From Corynebacterium sp. 122RC1 (GTDB lineage Bacteria > Actinomycetota > Actinomycetes > Mycobacteriales > Mycobacteriaceae): 64,000 nucleotides of DNA. The stretch is from positions 23,036-87,035 of the forward strand of contig NZ_JANIKD010000011.1 in the NCBI RefSeq assembly GCF_024580955.1, in the 5' to 3' direction. Position 1 is the first letter of the stretch, and every line of letters begins with the position of its first letter. Shown here piece after piece: positions 10,152 through 19,883 of this stretch. The notes beneath the pieces are model-generated. The model saw nothing but the letters and a program-made list of their open reading frames with translations. It had not been told where the DNA came from and ran no database searches. Position numbers and translations under genes: made by a program.

Positions 10152-10457
10152 TTACTTGATGCCGGTGACCTTGACCACGGTCAGCTTCTGACGGTGACCC
10201 TGGCGCTTCTTGTAGCCGGTCTTGTTCTTGTACTTCAGGATCTTGATCTTCGGGCCCTTGGTGTGCTCGACGATCTCGGCTGCAACGCTCACCTTAGCGA
10301 GCTCTTCAGCCTTGGAAGTTACGTTTGCGCCATCCACGAGCAGAACCGGGGTGAGAGCCACGGACGAACCTGGCTCACCCTCGATCTTCTCGACCTTGAC
10401 GAGGTCACCTTCGGCAACCTTGTACTGCTTGCCGCCGGTCTTGACGATCGCGTACAT
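10152..10457 (-). CDS. rplU: 50S ribosomal protein L21
   Basis: The protein has 101 residues beginning [18 protein letters not shown] and ending with the basic tail [17 protein letters not shown] that contacts 23S rRNA. AAGGGG lies ten bases upstream of the ATG. It is the first gene of the rplU-rpmA pair. The 278-nt gap to rne on the far side should hold its promoter and perhaps a leader. Confidence 0.98.
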   Translation of the reverse strand: MYAIVKTGGKQYKVAEGDLVKVEKIEGEPGSSVALTPVLLVDGANVTSKAEELAKVSVAAEIVEHTKGPKIKILKYKNKTGYKKRQGHRQKLTVVKVTGIK

Positions 10458-10734
10458 ACGAGGGCTACCCCTTATCTGTTACTCGGCTCAGGTCCGGCAA
10501 CAACGCACCGTTTACCTGAAACATTTGATTGATGATTACTGAAAAGAAAAAGTTTGGCGTTCTCACTCGCAGCGCCTTCCGCACATGGCGGGGCACACGC
10601 AGGTGAAAACAGCGACTTTCAAAGACTACCCCGTAAGGTTGGAAAAGACAAACCAGCCCTACGGGGCAAAACTTTGCCAGCGGCCCTCACGCGCAGCTCC
10701 CGCGCAAGGATCCGACTGCAGGCTACTCACGGCA
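10458..10734. other. rplU leader and rne 3' region
   Basis: No gene is visible. On the minus strand CCCCGTA (about 10662-10668) and TACGGGG (about 10630-10636) can pair and may end rne transcription, though the T-run is poor. Confidence 0.4.
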
Positions 10735-13700
10735 TTAGCTGCGCCGCACTGCCCGCCGACGACCCCCTGCCGCACGCGATCCCCGAGCGCTCCCCGTGGC
10801 GCGGGGCGCTGTGGCTTCCTTCGCTTTGCGGTCCGCGGGAGCGGCCCCATCATCAGTGGCGGTGGCGGCAGTGCTGTCTGCAGTGCCCTGTTTCAGGCTT
10901 GAGCCCTGGCTGCTGCGGCTTGTCTTGCGGACGGCGCGGCGTCGGCCTCGTTCGCGCCCCGAGCTCGCGGGAGCGCTTTGGGGTGCTGCCAGGTTGTCGT
11001 CGGTAGCGTCCTGGGCCGCAAGCTCAGACCCAACCTCAACCTTTGGCTTCTTCGCAGCGGTGCTCACGCGGCGGCGTCGGCGGCCCTTACCTGCGGCGGG
11101 CTCGCGTTCGGCCACCTCTGCCGAAAGCTGCTCGCCCACCGTTTCGGAAGCTGGTTCGGAAGCTGGTTTCTGGAAGTCCTCCGGCTTTGGCTCCACGTCG
11201 GACACCGAGTTTCCGCGCACCTTGCGGCGCCGGCGCGGCGAGGAGTCGAAAGCGGCTTTGGCCTCCTCATAGGTGGTGGGCTGTAGGTTCTTGTCCGCGG
11301 CCCCAATCGGCAGGTGGTCGCGCCCGGATGGCTCGTCCGGTTCTTCCTCCTCCGCACGCTCCAAGGCGGCATCCACGATGTCCAGCACGTCTGCGGCCTG
11401 CGGGGTCTGCTCGCGGGTGCTTCGGCGGGAGCGACGTCGCCTGGTCCTCCGCACACCGGATTCAGACTCGTCACTCTCAGGCTGAGTGGCCTGGGCAGCC
11501 TCAACCTGCCGCTCTTCCAAGTCCTGCGGCTCTTCCTCCGTGAACAACTCGCTGCCCAACACGGCCTCGGCGAGCTCCTCATCGCTCGTGCGTTTGCTCG
11601 TCTGCTGGTGCTGCTGGTGCTCATGCATGGCCACAGCGGCAGGGTGTTGCGCGGGGTCATGCGCTGGAGCTGGACGTCGTTTATGCTCCCTGACCTTGGC
11701 TTCTGGGTCGCGATGCTCCACCGGATCGTCGTGGATAATCACGCCGCGGCCCTGGCAGTGCTCACACTCGGTGGCAAAGGTTTCCAAAAGGCCGGTGCCC
11801 AGGCGCTTACGGGTCATCTGCACCAGGCCCAGGGAGGTAACCTCGGAGATCTGGTGGCGGGTTCGGTCGCGGCCCAACGCCTCGGTGAGGCGGCGCAGCA
11901 CGAGGTCCTGGTTTTCAGGCAGCACCATGTCAATGAAGTCCACCACAATCATGCCGCCCAGGTCACGCAGGCGCATCTGGCGCACGATTTCCTCAGCGGC
12001 CTCCAGGTTGTTGCGGGTCACCGTTTCTTCCAGGTTGCCGCCGGCACCGGTGAACTTGCCGGTATTGACGTCAATGACGGTCATGGCCTCGGTGCGGTCG
12101 ATCACCAGCGTGCCGCCGGAGGGTAGCCACACCTTGCGGGAAAGCGCCTTCTTGAGCTGCTCTTCCACGCGGTATTCCTCGAAGGCATCCACGCCGTCGT
12201 GCTCATCGCGGTCGTAGCGCACCAGGCGATCCACCAGCTCAGGGGCCACGGAGGAGACGTAGGCGTGCACGGTGTTCCAGGCGCGGCGACCATCGATCAC
12301 CAAGGTGGTGAAATCTTCATTGAAGATGTCCCGAACCACCTTCACCAGCATGTTTGGCTCTTCGTACAGCGTTTGCGGCTTGGCTGACTTAGCCTCTTTT
12401 TGCTCCTTGGTACGCTCTTGGATCTGCTCCCACTGGGTATGCAGGCGCTGCACGTCCGCGGCAATCGCTTCAGCGGGCACGCCTTCCGCAGCGGTGCGGA
12501 TGATCACGCCACCGTCCTGCGGCACCACCTCTTTGAGGATGCTCTTTAGGCGGTTGCGTTCCGGCGCCGGCAGTTTGCGGGAAATACCCGCGGTGCGCCC
12601 GCCCGGCACATACACCAGGTAGCGCCCGGCCAGGGAAATCTGGGTGGTCAGGCGCGCGCCCTTGTGGCCAATGGGGTCTTTGCTCACCTGCACCAGGACG
12701 GCGTCCCCGGGCTTGAGGGCCTGTTCAATCTTGCGGTTGCGCCCACCAAGGCCCTTGGCGCGCCAGTCCACTTCACCGGCATAAAGCACGCCGTTGCGGC
12801 CCTTGCCGATGTCAATAAACGCCGCCTCCATGCTTGGCAGCACGTTTTGCACACGTCCGAGGTAGATGTTGCCCACCATGGACGCCTGCGTGTCCGAGGT
12901 GACAAAGTGCTCCACCAGCATGTCATCTTCCAGCACACCAACCTGCGTGACGGATCCCGGCGCATCCAGGCGTTCGCGCTCCCGCACCACCATCGTGCGG
13001 GTCACGGACTCGCGGCGCGCCAAGAACTCGGCCTCGGAAACGATGTGGCGCTTCTTGCGTTGCTCTTCACGCATTTCCGCCCGGCGCCGACGCTGTGCCT
13101 CCAAGCGAGTCGATCCGCGGATTGCCTTCGGCTCGGAGATCAGGGAATCCTCGTCTTCGGCATCTTCTTCATCGGAGGTGACTTCTGAATCCGAGCGATC
13201 GCGGCCGCGGCCCCTTCCCCTACCGGTGCCACGCTTGCCCCGACGCCGCCCCCGCGTTGCCTTTTCCTCAGTATCTTCGGTGTCCTCAGCGTCCCCAGCG
13301 CCACCGGCAAACTCAGCGTCCTCGGTGTCTTCGCCCTCCCAGTTCTCGGCGATCGCCTCCAGATCAGGCGCTACAAACAGCGGGGTGGCAAACACCGGCT
13401 GCGCAACTTGCTCCGCTACCGGCGCAAGAGTGATCTCTGGAGTGACGTCCTCAAGCGGCTCCGCGTCCAGCTCTTCCTCGACCGCCAGCGCAAAAGGCTC
13501 CCCCGCAGCTTCCTGGCTGCCCGCACGCTCGGCAAGCTCGCGCTCGACCTTCTCCTCAATCTGGTGGATCTCATTTTCCACGTTCTTTTCCACCCGATGC
13601 CGCAGTTGCGCCTCCTCCTCAGAAGCAATGCGTTCCGACGAGGCCACCACCTCCACTGCACTCGTCTCCACGGCGTCTGCGCTTTCGGCACTTTCAGTGC

Positions 13701-14400
13701 TTTCGGTGCTTTCGGTGCTTTCGGTGCGCTGGGCGAGCTCGCGCTCAACCTTCTGCTCGATCTGGCTGATCTCGTTTTCTACATTCTTTTCCACCCGATG
13801 CCGCAGTTGGGCGTCCTCATCTGCGGCGCTGGCGGCGTCGGAACCCGTTTCAGCAGCGGGAGCTTTTGCGGCACGCTTGGCGGCCTTCTTCTTGGTCTTG
13901 GCCTTGGGCGCCTCGGGTGCCTCGGGTGATTCGGATGATTTGGGGGTTGCGGTTGCTTCGGCGGCTTCAGGAGCCTCTGTGCTTGTTGTAGGTTTGCCGG
14001 ATTCGAGGAAGTCGATGAGGCGGTGGACCTCGGCGAGGTCGAGTGAGGAGGTAGCCGCCTTGGTGATGCCAAGCTCGGCGAGTGTGGCCAGGAGTTCCTT
14101 GGAGCTCAAATTGAGCATTTTCGCAGCTTGGTAGACGCGGGTCTTGGTGCCAAACTCGCCGCGGTCAATGGATATGGCTGATGTAGCGGCGCTGGGTTTC
14201 GCTGCTTTCGTTGCCTTCTTTGCTGCGGTCTTTTTCGCGGCGGACTTTTTTGCAGCGGTCTTCTTCGCAGCGGTCTTCTTGGCGGGGGCGTCTGCTGGGA
14301 CAGCGGCGACTTCAGCAGTCCCAGTTTCAGGGGTTTGGGTTTCAGGGGTTTGGGGCCCCTTCCGCACGGCACGACGACGTGTATTGGTTGATGCAGCCAC
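10735..14400 (-). CDS. rne: Ribonuclease E/G with long N- and C-terminal extensions
   Basis: This endoribonuclease for mRNA decay and rRNA processing has 1221 residues. The catalytic part (about residues 475-975) has the S1-like MVGNIYLGRVQNVLPSMEAA, the metal-site motifs VIDVNTGKFTG and IVVDFIDM, and the zinc-link cysteines in CEHCQGRG. The N-terminal 450 residues are low complexity: (AAKKT)n, then an IF2-like helical segment, then two near-identical coiled-coil units that contain LRHRVEKNVENEI, separated by a TEST repeat. The C-terminus is Arg/acidic rich and ends GRRRAVRRS. The GTG start at 14400 follows AAAGGAG. Confidence 0.93.
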   Translation of the reverse strand: MAASTNTRRRAVRKGPQTPETQTPETGTAEVAAVPADAPAKKTAAKKTAAKKSAAKKTAAKKATKAAKPSAATSAISIDRGEFGTKTRVYQAAKMLNLSSKELLATLAELGITKAATSSLDLAEVHRLIDFLESGKPTTSTEAPEAAEATATPKSSESPEAPEAPKAKTKKKAAKRAAKAPAAETGSDAASAADEDAQLRHRVEKNVENEISQIEQKVERELAQRTESTESTESTESAESADAVETSAVEVVASSERIASEEEAQLRHRVEKNVENEIHQIEEKVERELAERAGSQEAAGEPFALAVEEELDAEPLEDVTPEITLAPVAEQVAQPVFATPLFVAPDLEAIAENWEGEDTEDAEFAGGAGDAEDTEDTEEKATRGRRRGKRGTGRGRGRGRDRSDSEVTSDEEDAEDEDSLISEPKAIRGSTRLEAQRRRRAEMREEQRKKRHIVSEAEFLARRESVTRTMVVRERERLDAPGSVTQVGVLEDDMLVEHFVTSDTQASMVGNIYLGRVQNVLPSMEAAFIDIGKGRNGVLYAGEVDWRAKGLGGRNRKIEQALKPGDAVLVQVSKDPIGHKGARLTTQISLAGRYLVYVPGGRTAGISRKLPAPERNRLKSILKEVVPQDGGVIIRTAAEGVPAEAIAADVQRLHTQWEQIQERTKEQKEAKSAKPQTLYEEPNMLVKVVRDIFNEDFTTLVIDGRRAWNTVHAYVSSVAPELVDRLVRYDRDEHDGVDAFEEYRVEEQLKKALSRKVWLPSGGTLVIDRTEAMTVIDVNTGKFTGAGGNLEETVTRNNLEAAEEIVRQMRLRDLGGMIVVDFIDMVLPENQDLVLRRLTEALGRDRTRHQISEVTSLGLVQMTRKRLGTGLLETFATECEHCQGRGVIIHDDPVEHRDPEAKVREHKRRPAPAHDPAQHPAAVAMHEHQQHQQTSKRTSDEELAEAVLGSELFTEEEPQDLEERQVEAAQATQPESDESESGVRRTRRRRSRRSTREQTPQAADVLDIVDAALERAEEEEPDEPSGRDHLPIGAADKNLQPTTYEEAKAAFDSSPRRRRKVRGNSVSDVEPKPEDFQKPASEPASETVGEQLSAEVAEREPAAGKGRRRRRVSTAAKKPKVEVGSELAAQDATDDNLAAPQSAPASSGRERGRRRAVRKTSRSSQGSSLKQGTADSTAATATDDGAAPADRKAKEATAPRATGSARGSRAAGGRRRAVRRS

Positions 14401-14727
14401 TGCATCTCTCCTTTGAAGTTTCTGCCTCGCAAACTTGCTTACACCCGGGCGCTGGCTGCCAAAAATTGGGGCTCTCAACGAGCGTGCTTGAAATGCAAGC
14501 ATTGGTCACCGCCGCCACACAGGCGCGTTTGTGCAGGTTATTGAGTTGTTCTGGTTAAGTCTGTTCGCGTGTCCGCAGCCTGAGGCGCGCACGCTGCCTT
14601 CTATTGTGGCACAAACAACCGCCCATGAGCCCCTGCACCTGAGGTAATTGCGCATTCTCTTAGGGAAAATTTTTAAACGGGCCAGTTGTGGGGCACAACG
14701 CAGGGCACAGCAAAGGGCACAGACGCC
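14401..14727. other. rne promoter region
   Basis: No gene is seen. The part nearest rne is its leader; TTAGGGAAAATTTTTAA around 14660 is AT-rich. I find no recognisable operator. Confidence 0.4.
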
Positions 14728-14765
14728 AAAAACCTCCCGAGCCGCAATAATGCAAGCTCAGGAGG
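14728..14765 (-). terminator. Terminator of ndk
   Basis: On the minus strand CCTCCTGAGC pairs with GCTCGGGAGG around a 13-nt loop and is followed by TTTTTGG. It lies 43 nt beyond the ndk stop. Confidence 0.9.
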
Positions 14766-14807
14766 CTGAAACACTACCGTGGTGGTGCACCACCAGCGAT
14801 TACGTTC

Positions 14808-15218
14808 TTAGAGGTTAGGGAACCAGATAGAGATCTCGCGCTCAGCGGACTCTGGGGAGTCAGAACCGTGAACCACGTTTTCTGCTACCTCGAGTGCAAA
14901 GTCACCACGGATGGTGCCTGGGGTCGCCTTGGAGACAGGGTCGGTGCCGCCGGCGAGCTGGCGCCATGCCTCGATTGCGCGTGGCCCCTCAACAACGCCA
15001 GCGATCAGTGGTGCGGAGGTGATGAACTCAACCAGCTCGCCGAAGAATGGCTTGTCAGCGTGCTCGGCGTAGTGCTTCTCAGCGGTCTCGCGGTCGGTGA
15101 GGCGCAGGTCAAGGGCGGCAAACTTCAGGCCCTTGCGTTCAATCCGGGCGATGATTTCACCGATGAGGCCGCGCTCAACACCGTCTGGCTTAATGAGAAT
15201 GAGTGTGCGTTCAGTCAT
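14808..15218 (-). CDS. ndk: Nucleoside diphosphate kinase
   Basis: Ndk balances the NTP and dNTP pools. The 136 residues begin [17 protein letters not shown], and the phosphohistidine sits in the [16 protein letters not shown] motif. The length is normal. It is monocistronic here, with its own terminator; in mycobacteria ndk sits next to the DUF4233 gene and folC, but here a small membrane gene, a pirin and an MFS gene lie between. Confidence 0.97.
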   Translation of the reverse strand: MTERTLILIKPDGVERGLIGEIIARIERKGLKFAALDLRLTDRETAEKHYAEHADKPFFGELVEFITSAPLIAGVVEGPRAIEAWRQLAGGTDPVSKATPGTIRGDFALEVAENVVHGSDSPESAEREISIWFPNL

Positions 15219-15303
15219 AGTTTCTTACTCTAACGCATCCCACTTCCCGCACCCCTCCCCCAAACCCCGTATATCCCCCGCCGCACCCCCGAAGCACTGG
15301 CGC

Positions 15304-15465
15304 CTAGCGCATGCGTCGGATGAGAAATGCCCACACCGCACACCCGATCGCGGAGGAAAGAAACAACCCAATCCACCACAGTGGCCTGCCGGTGAGCACG
15401 GTAGCCACGCTCAACACCAAAAAGAGCACGGCAAAACCAGCGTAGAGCATCCAAAGTTTGTTCAC
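15304..15465 (-). CDS. Small two-helix membrane protein
   Basis: The 53-residue frame starts at a GTG preceded by GGAGGA. It has two hydrophobic segments (WMLYAGFAVLFLVLSVATVL and WWIGLFLSSAIGCAVWAFLI) and ends with the positive RRMR, giving an in-in topology. It is upstream of ndk on the same strand. I do not recognise a family. The ribosome site and hydrophobic pattern make it likely to be real. Confidence 0.65.
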   Translation of the reverse strand: MNKLWMLYAGFAVLFLVLSVATVLTGRPLWWIGLFLSSAIGCAVWAFLIRRMR

Positions 15466-15562
15466 GGCTCCTCCAATCACGCGCACGAAGCAATCCCAGC
15501 AACGCCAAGCAAACACCCCCACCCCAACACCTCCGCCACAACATTCCGAGCTTGGTGGAACA

Positions 15563-16495
15563 ATGGTGGGTATGACTGCAGTGGAGATTATCAGCCCGCG
15601 CACCGTTCCTTTGGGTGGCCAGCGAGCAATGGATGTGCAGCGCACGTTGCCTCACCGCGACCGCGCAACGATCGGCGCTTGGTGTTTTGCGGACCATTAT
15701 GGCCCGGAGGAGACCAAGATGGACGTCCCACCACACCCCCACACGGGGCTACAAACCGTGAGTTGGTTGCTGGAGGGTTCCATCAAGCATGACGATTCCG
15801 GTGATCGCCATGAAATGGTCCGCCCCGGCGACCTCGTCATCATGACCGCCGGCTCCGGCATCTGCCACTCCGAAGTATCCCAGTCCGAGCGCCTCCACGG
15901 AGTACAGCTTTGGGTGGTACTGCCGGAACACGCACGCCACATGGAACGCCGCCTCGATGTGTTCCATACGCCAACCACCGAGGTTGAAGGCGGCGAGGCC
16001 CTGGTGTTCCTGGGCTCCATGCTGGGTGTCACTTCCCCGGTGGAAACCCACACCCCGCTGCTGGGCGCGGAGGTTCGCATCGATCCGGGTGCCTCGATCA
16101 CCCTGGACCTGGACCCCACCTATGAGCACGGCATTTTGGTGGATGCCGGCCCGGTGCTGGTGGACGGCCAAGGTGGCACCGAGCTCAACCGCCACGACCT
16201 CGGCTACATCGCCCCCGGCCCCACCGAGGTTGTGCTGGAGAATCCCGGCCCGGACCGCGCCCGCGTTGTGGTGCTCGGCGGCACTCCGTTTGAGGAAGAG
16301 TTCATCATGTGGTGGAACTTCATTGGGCGCACGCATGAGGAAATCGAACTGTACCGCGAAGAGTGGATGGCGCACGGGGATCGCTTTGGCACCACACACG
16401 GTTACGTCGGCGGTGGTCCTGATCCCCTGCCCGCACCCGTGATGCCGAACGCCCGCCTCAAGCTGCGCGGCGGCAAGTTCAATCGCAAGCGCTAA
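15563..16495 (+). CDS. Pirin-family cupin protein
   Basis: The protein has about 310 residues with a bicupin pirin fold. HPHTGLQTVSWLLEG and the later HSEVSQ carry the metal-binding His residues of the N-terminal cupin, preceded by FADHYGP. Pirins act as quercetin dioxygenases or redox-dependent regulators; the substrate here is unknown. Two starts are possible, ATG at 15563 (after GGTGGA) or ATG at 15572. It is convergent with the MFS gene and shares a terminator with it. Confidence 0.85.
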   Translation: MVGMTAVEIISPRTVPLGGQRAMDVQRTLPHRDRATIGAWCFADHYGPEETKMDVPPHPHTGLQTVSWLLEGSIKHDDSGDRHEMVRPGDLVIMTAGSGICHSEVSQSERLHGVQLWVVLPEHARHMERRLDVFHTPTTEVEGGEALVFLGSMLGVTSPVETHTPLLGAEVRIDPGASITLDLDPTYEHGILVDAGPVLVDGQGGTELNRHDLGYIAPGPTEVVLENPGPDRARVVVLGGTPFEEEFIMWWNFIGRTHEEIELYREEWMAHGDRFGTTHGYVGGGPDPLPAPVMPNARLKLRGGKFNRKR

Positions 16496-16522
16496 AGCAG
16501 GGATTTCCAGTGATTTCCGACG

Positions 16523-16562
16523 CCCCCAAGGCCCCACCCAGCACCGTGGCTTTGGGGGTTTC
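16523..16562. terminator. Shared terminator between pirin and MFS genes
   Basis: CCCCCAAGGCC and GGCTTTGGGGG form a stem followed by TTTCG on the plus strand; the reverse strand also shows a stem between the two convergent stops. Confidence 0.75.
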
Positions 16563-16565
16563 GCG

Positions 16566-17723
16566 CTACTTTCGGCGGCGAAGCACCGGGTTGCAGGCTT
16601 CCAAGGCGCCCGCGACCAGCACACAAACCGCGGGAATACTGAACGCCAGGTGTGATTGGTCCCCGCCGGAAAGATAGAGCGGGAGCAACACCAACGGCGC
16701 CGCCGCTGAGGAGAAGAAGCGGAAGGCCTGTACGGTAGCGTTGAGCGATTTGCCGCCAGGCGCACCAAGGACCGTGATGATCACCGCCAGCATGGCTGCC
16801 TGCGCAGAGACGAGCGCGATGGCCCACATGGCTACGAGAACCCAGACGTTCGGAGCGTGGTCGATTCCCCAGATGCCTACTGAGGAGCCCACCGCACTCA
16901 CAATCAGCGTGCTCCTCGCCCCGAGCCGGTTGATGAGTACACCGTTGGGCCGGCCCAGGATGAAGGTGGCTAGCCCGCCGGACATCACCACTGCGCCTGT
17001 TGCCCCGGTGTCCAGGTTGAAGCGCGTCGCGGCGTTCAGCCCCACCAGAGCACCGATGCCGAGGGTACAAAAGCCCCAAATCGAGGTAGCCAGGATATGG
17101 ATGATCGTGCCCAGTACGGGGACCTTTGACTCGGGTTCAGGCAATCCGTGCTCACCCGATGGAGTTGCCGGGCCCACCTTGGGTAGGCCCTTGAACAGGA
17201 TAAACAGCACGGCGGCGATCACCACCAGGTAGGTGAGTTGCCAATTCACTTTGGCGGCAAAGCCGGCGAGCAGCGGCGAGGTGAACATGCCAAAAGCCTG
17301 GGCGGCCGCATAGGTGCCCAGGCTGGGTGCGAGCTGGTGGGGTGGCACCATTGCCTGCAGGATGTTTTGCAGCAATGGCATGGTGAATGCGTTTGCCGTT
17401 CCCATAATCGCCAGGCCCACCAGGAACATGGGCCACCAGGGGCTCAACAGCGCGATGAGCGCGCCGAGGAACGTCACCACATACGCAAGGTTTACCACGT
17501 TTCGGGGCTCGAACCCGCGCACGATCCTTGCGCTAATAAGCATGAGGACCGCGAAAGGCACCAAGTAGACAGTGATTGCCAGGCCCGCCTGATGCACGCC
17601 AATGCCAAACGTGGTAGCCACCGTGGGCAGAATTGCAGAGGTTGCTTGCGCTGAAAACGGCCCCACGAACCCGCCCACATACACGGGGAGCAAGGCTGCA
17701 GATTGAGGCGAGCGATCCCGCAC
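16566..17723 (-). CDS. MFS transporter
   Basis: The protein has 385 residues and about 12 membrane helices. LPVYVGGFVGPFSAQATSA starts the first helix pair and FTMPLLQNILQAMVPP lies in the helix 5 region. It resembles YfcJ/NarK-like major facilitator exporters, with no substrate-specific motif that I can name. The GTG start at 17723 is fixed by GGAAGGAG seven bases upstream; the frame upstream of it is low-complexity DNA. Confidence 0.82.
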   Translation of the reverse strand: MRDRSPQSAALLPVYVGGFVGPFSAQATSAILPTVATTFGIGVHQAGLAITVYLVPFAVLMLISARIVRGFEPRNVVNLAYVVTFLGALIALLSPWWPMFLVGLAIMGTANAFTMPLLQNILQAMVPPHQLAPSLGTYAAAQAFGMFTSPLLAGFAAKVNWQLTYLVVIAAVLFILFKGLPKVGPATPSGEHGLPEPESKVPVLGTIIHILATSIWGFCTLGIGALVGLNAATRFNLDTGATGAVVMSGGLATFILGRPNGVLINRLGARSTLIVSAVGSSVGIWGIDHAPNVWVLVAMWAIALVSAQAAMLAVIITVLGAPGGKSLNATVQAFRFFSSAAAPLVLLPLYLSGGDQSHLAFSIPAVCVLVAGALEACNPVLRRRK

Positions 17724-17756
17724 AGGCAAACTCCTTCCCTCATGGCAACACCGGTC

Positions 17757-17821
17757 CCCCAATATCCACGGCCCAAGATCCAAGACCCAATATCCAGGCC
17801 CCAGGGCCCAAGACCCACCGC
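17757..17821. repeat. Low-complexity CCCAAGA/CCCAATATCCA repeats
   Basis: Short imperfect units such as CCCAATATCCA, GGCCCAAGA and GACCCA alternate over about 65 bases upstream of the MFS gene. A similar CCCAAG-rich block lies near 22670-22715 behind valS. Confidence 0.6.
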
Positions 17822-17976
17822 GCAGACCAACGTGCAGCGCTGCCCGGGAGCCCATGTATTGAGGGATTGTTCCACTATCGCGCACCGGACGTGACTTAGA
17901 GCACGTTTCAGTGCAATCATGCGCAAAGGACTCGGGATTGTTACCGTGTGCGCAAGAAAGCCTGCCTCGAATTGGC

Positions 17977-18411
17977 CTACATGTGCTGGGTGGTAAGCAG
18001 CCCTCGCTTCATACGCTCGATAAGGTTGCGGCGCAGGTAGAACAGGTACACCCACACCACGATGAACAGGATTGCCATGACGGCCATTGACGAGTGGATG
18101 AACACCCCGCCAAGAGCGAACACCTGTAGGGCGATGTTCACTGGGATTGCCCAGGGCTTGCGCTGCAGGAAGCTCATCACCAGCATCACGGTGGCCAGCA
18201 CGGTGACGTAACCCCAGTTCAGTGGAGTCCACAGCGCGCCGTTTTCCACCCGCAGGATCACCGTGAGCACCAGATAGAAGGTGATCGCCTCCATCATCAT
18301 GGTGGCACTCATCACGCCAACGAGGCCCTTCATTGGGTCTTTGACGGGAGCGTGGCCCGGGCCGAGTGGACCGTATTCCACTTCGTCGCGGGCACTATTT
18401 CCATGGCTCAT
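17977..18411 (-). CDS. DUF4233 membrane protein
   Basis: The protein has 144 residues and four membrane segments after a short polar N-terminus (MSHGNSARDEVEYG). It matches the DUF4233 protein that follows folC in actinobacteria (Rv2446c position). Its ATG overlaps the folC stop as ATGA, so it is translationally coupled to folC. The function is unknown. Confidence 0.85.
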   Translation of the reverse strand: MSHGNSARDEVEYGPLGPGHAPVKDPMKGLVGVMSATMMMEAITFYLVLTVILRVENGALWTPLNWGYVTVLATVMLVMSFLQRKPWAIPVNIALQVFALGGVFIHSSMAVMAILFIVVWVYLFYLRRNLIERMKRGLLTTQHM

Positions 18412-19883
18412 GCGGGTTCCTTTCCAAATAGGGTGCGGGCCTCGCCCGCTGTCACCACAGAGCCGGTGATGACAACGCCGGCGCCGGATTGAACATCTGT
18501 GTCTTCGGCCAACTCCACAGCCAGCTCCACGGCGGAAGGCAGGTAGGGCTCCACGTGGACGCGCTCCTCACCAAAGATGTCACGGGCGTATTCCGCCAGC
18601 GCTTCCGCCTCCAGGGCGCGCGGGGAGGAGGTTTGGGTGCACACGATGTCCGCAAGGTGCGGCTCAAGCGCGTTCAGGATGCCTTGGGCATCTTTGTCCC
18701 CAAGTACCCCAACCACGCCGATAAGCTTGGTGAACTCAAAGTCGCGCTCCAGGGCCTCACCCAAGGCCTTCGCGCCGTGGGGGTTATGGGCGGCATCAAT
18801 GAACACCGTGGGTGCGGTGCGCACGCGCTCCAGGCGGCCCGGCGAGCTCACCTGTGCAAAGCCCGCACGGACGGTGTCTTGGTCCAACTGGCGGCCGGCA
18901 CCGGCGCCAAAAAACGCCTCCACTGCGGCAAGCGCCACCGCGGCATTCGCAGCCTGGTGCGCGCCGGAAAGCGGGAGGAAGATGTCAGTGTACTCACCAC
19001 CCAAACCGCGAAGCGTCAGCTGCTGACCCCCCACGGCCACGGTGGCCTCTACCACGCCGAACTCCTGGCCCGCTCGGGCCACGGATGCATCCACCGCGAT
19101 GGCCTGCTCGAGGACCACACGCATAGCCTCGGGGGTTTGCTCAGCGATGATGGCCACGTTGTCCGGTGGGGTGAGTAGGTCGTCGGCATCCCAGCGCGAC
19201 TTGATGATGCCCGCCTTTTCCGCGGCGATCTGCTCGATGGTGTCCCCCAGGTAGTCGGTGTGATCCAGGCCAATTGGGGTAATCACGGAAACATCGGCGT
19301 TGATCACATTTGTGGCATCCCACTTGCCACCCATGCCCACCTCAACCACGGCAACGTCCACGGGGGCGTCGGCAAACGCCGCGTAGGCCATGGCGGTGAG
19401 CACCTCGAATTTGCTCATCGCCACGTCGCTGCGGGCGTCCACCATCTCAACGTAGGGCTTGATTTCCTCCCAGGTACGCACGTAGTCGCGCGGGTGAATG
19501 GGCAGGCCATCGATGGCGATGCGCTCCGTGACCAACTGCAGGTGCGGGCTGGTGGTGCGGCCGGTGCGCCGGTGGAAAGCACGCAGCAGTGCCTCGATCA
19601 TGCGAACCGTGGACGTCTTGCCGTTTGTCCCCGCCACATGGATCGCGGGGAACGCCCGGTTTGGCGAGCCCAACAGGTCCATTAGCAGCTCAATCCGCTC
19701 TAGCGAAGGGTCGATCTTGGTCTCCGCCCAGCGTTGATCCAGCTCCGCCTCAACCTTGGCGAGCGCTGCTAAATCCTCCGACGTCACCTCCCGAGACACC
19801 GCCTCCTGTGCCGCCTCGGGGGCGTCGGTAGGCATTGCCAGATCCAGGGAGAGGCCTTCTTCACTCAACCGCACGCGGTCCAC
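18408..19883 (-). CDS. folC: Folylpolyglutamate synthase / dihydrofolate synthase
   Basis: FolC adds glutamate to folates. It has 491 residues with the Mur-ligase-type P-loop HVAGTNGKTSTVRM and the later DHTDYLGDTIEQIAAEKAGI and DAAHNPHGAKAL motifs. The N-terminal 45 residues are an acidic extension. The start GTG follows the valS stop with no gap. The valS-folC-DUF4233 order is the conserved actinobacterial operon. Confidence 0.95.
   Translation of the reverse strand: MDRVRLSEEGLSLDLAMPTDAPEAAQEAVSREVTSEDLAALAKVEAELDQRWAETKIDPSLERIELLMDLLGSPNRAFPAIHVAGTNGKTSTVRMIEALLRAFHRRTGRTTSPHLQLVTERIAIDGLPIHPRDYVRTWEEIKPYVEMVDARSDVAMSKFEVLTAMAYAAFADAPVDVAVVEVGMGGKWDATNVINADVSVITPIGLDHTDYLGDTIEQIAAEKAGIIKSRWDADDLLTPPDNVAIIAEQTPEAMRVVLEQAIAVDASVARAGQEFGVVEATVAVGGQQLTLRGLGGEYTDIFLPLSGAHQAANAAVALAAVEAFFGAGAGRQLDQDTVRAGFAQVSSPGRLERVRTAPTVFIDAAHNPHGAKALGEALERDFEFTKLIGVVGVLGDKDAQGILNALEPHLADIVCTQTSSPRALEAEALAEYARDIFGEERVHVEPYLPSAVELAVELAEDTDVQSGAGVVITGSVVTAGEARTLFGKEPA

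Noticed and set aside
12866..14134. A 422-codon plus-strand frame made mostly of Ser, Ala and Thr
   Set aside because: It is the shadow of the low-complexity Glu/Ala-rich RNase E extension.
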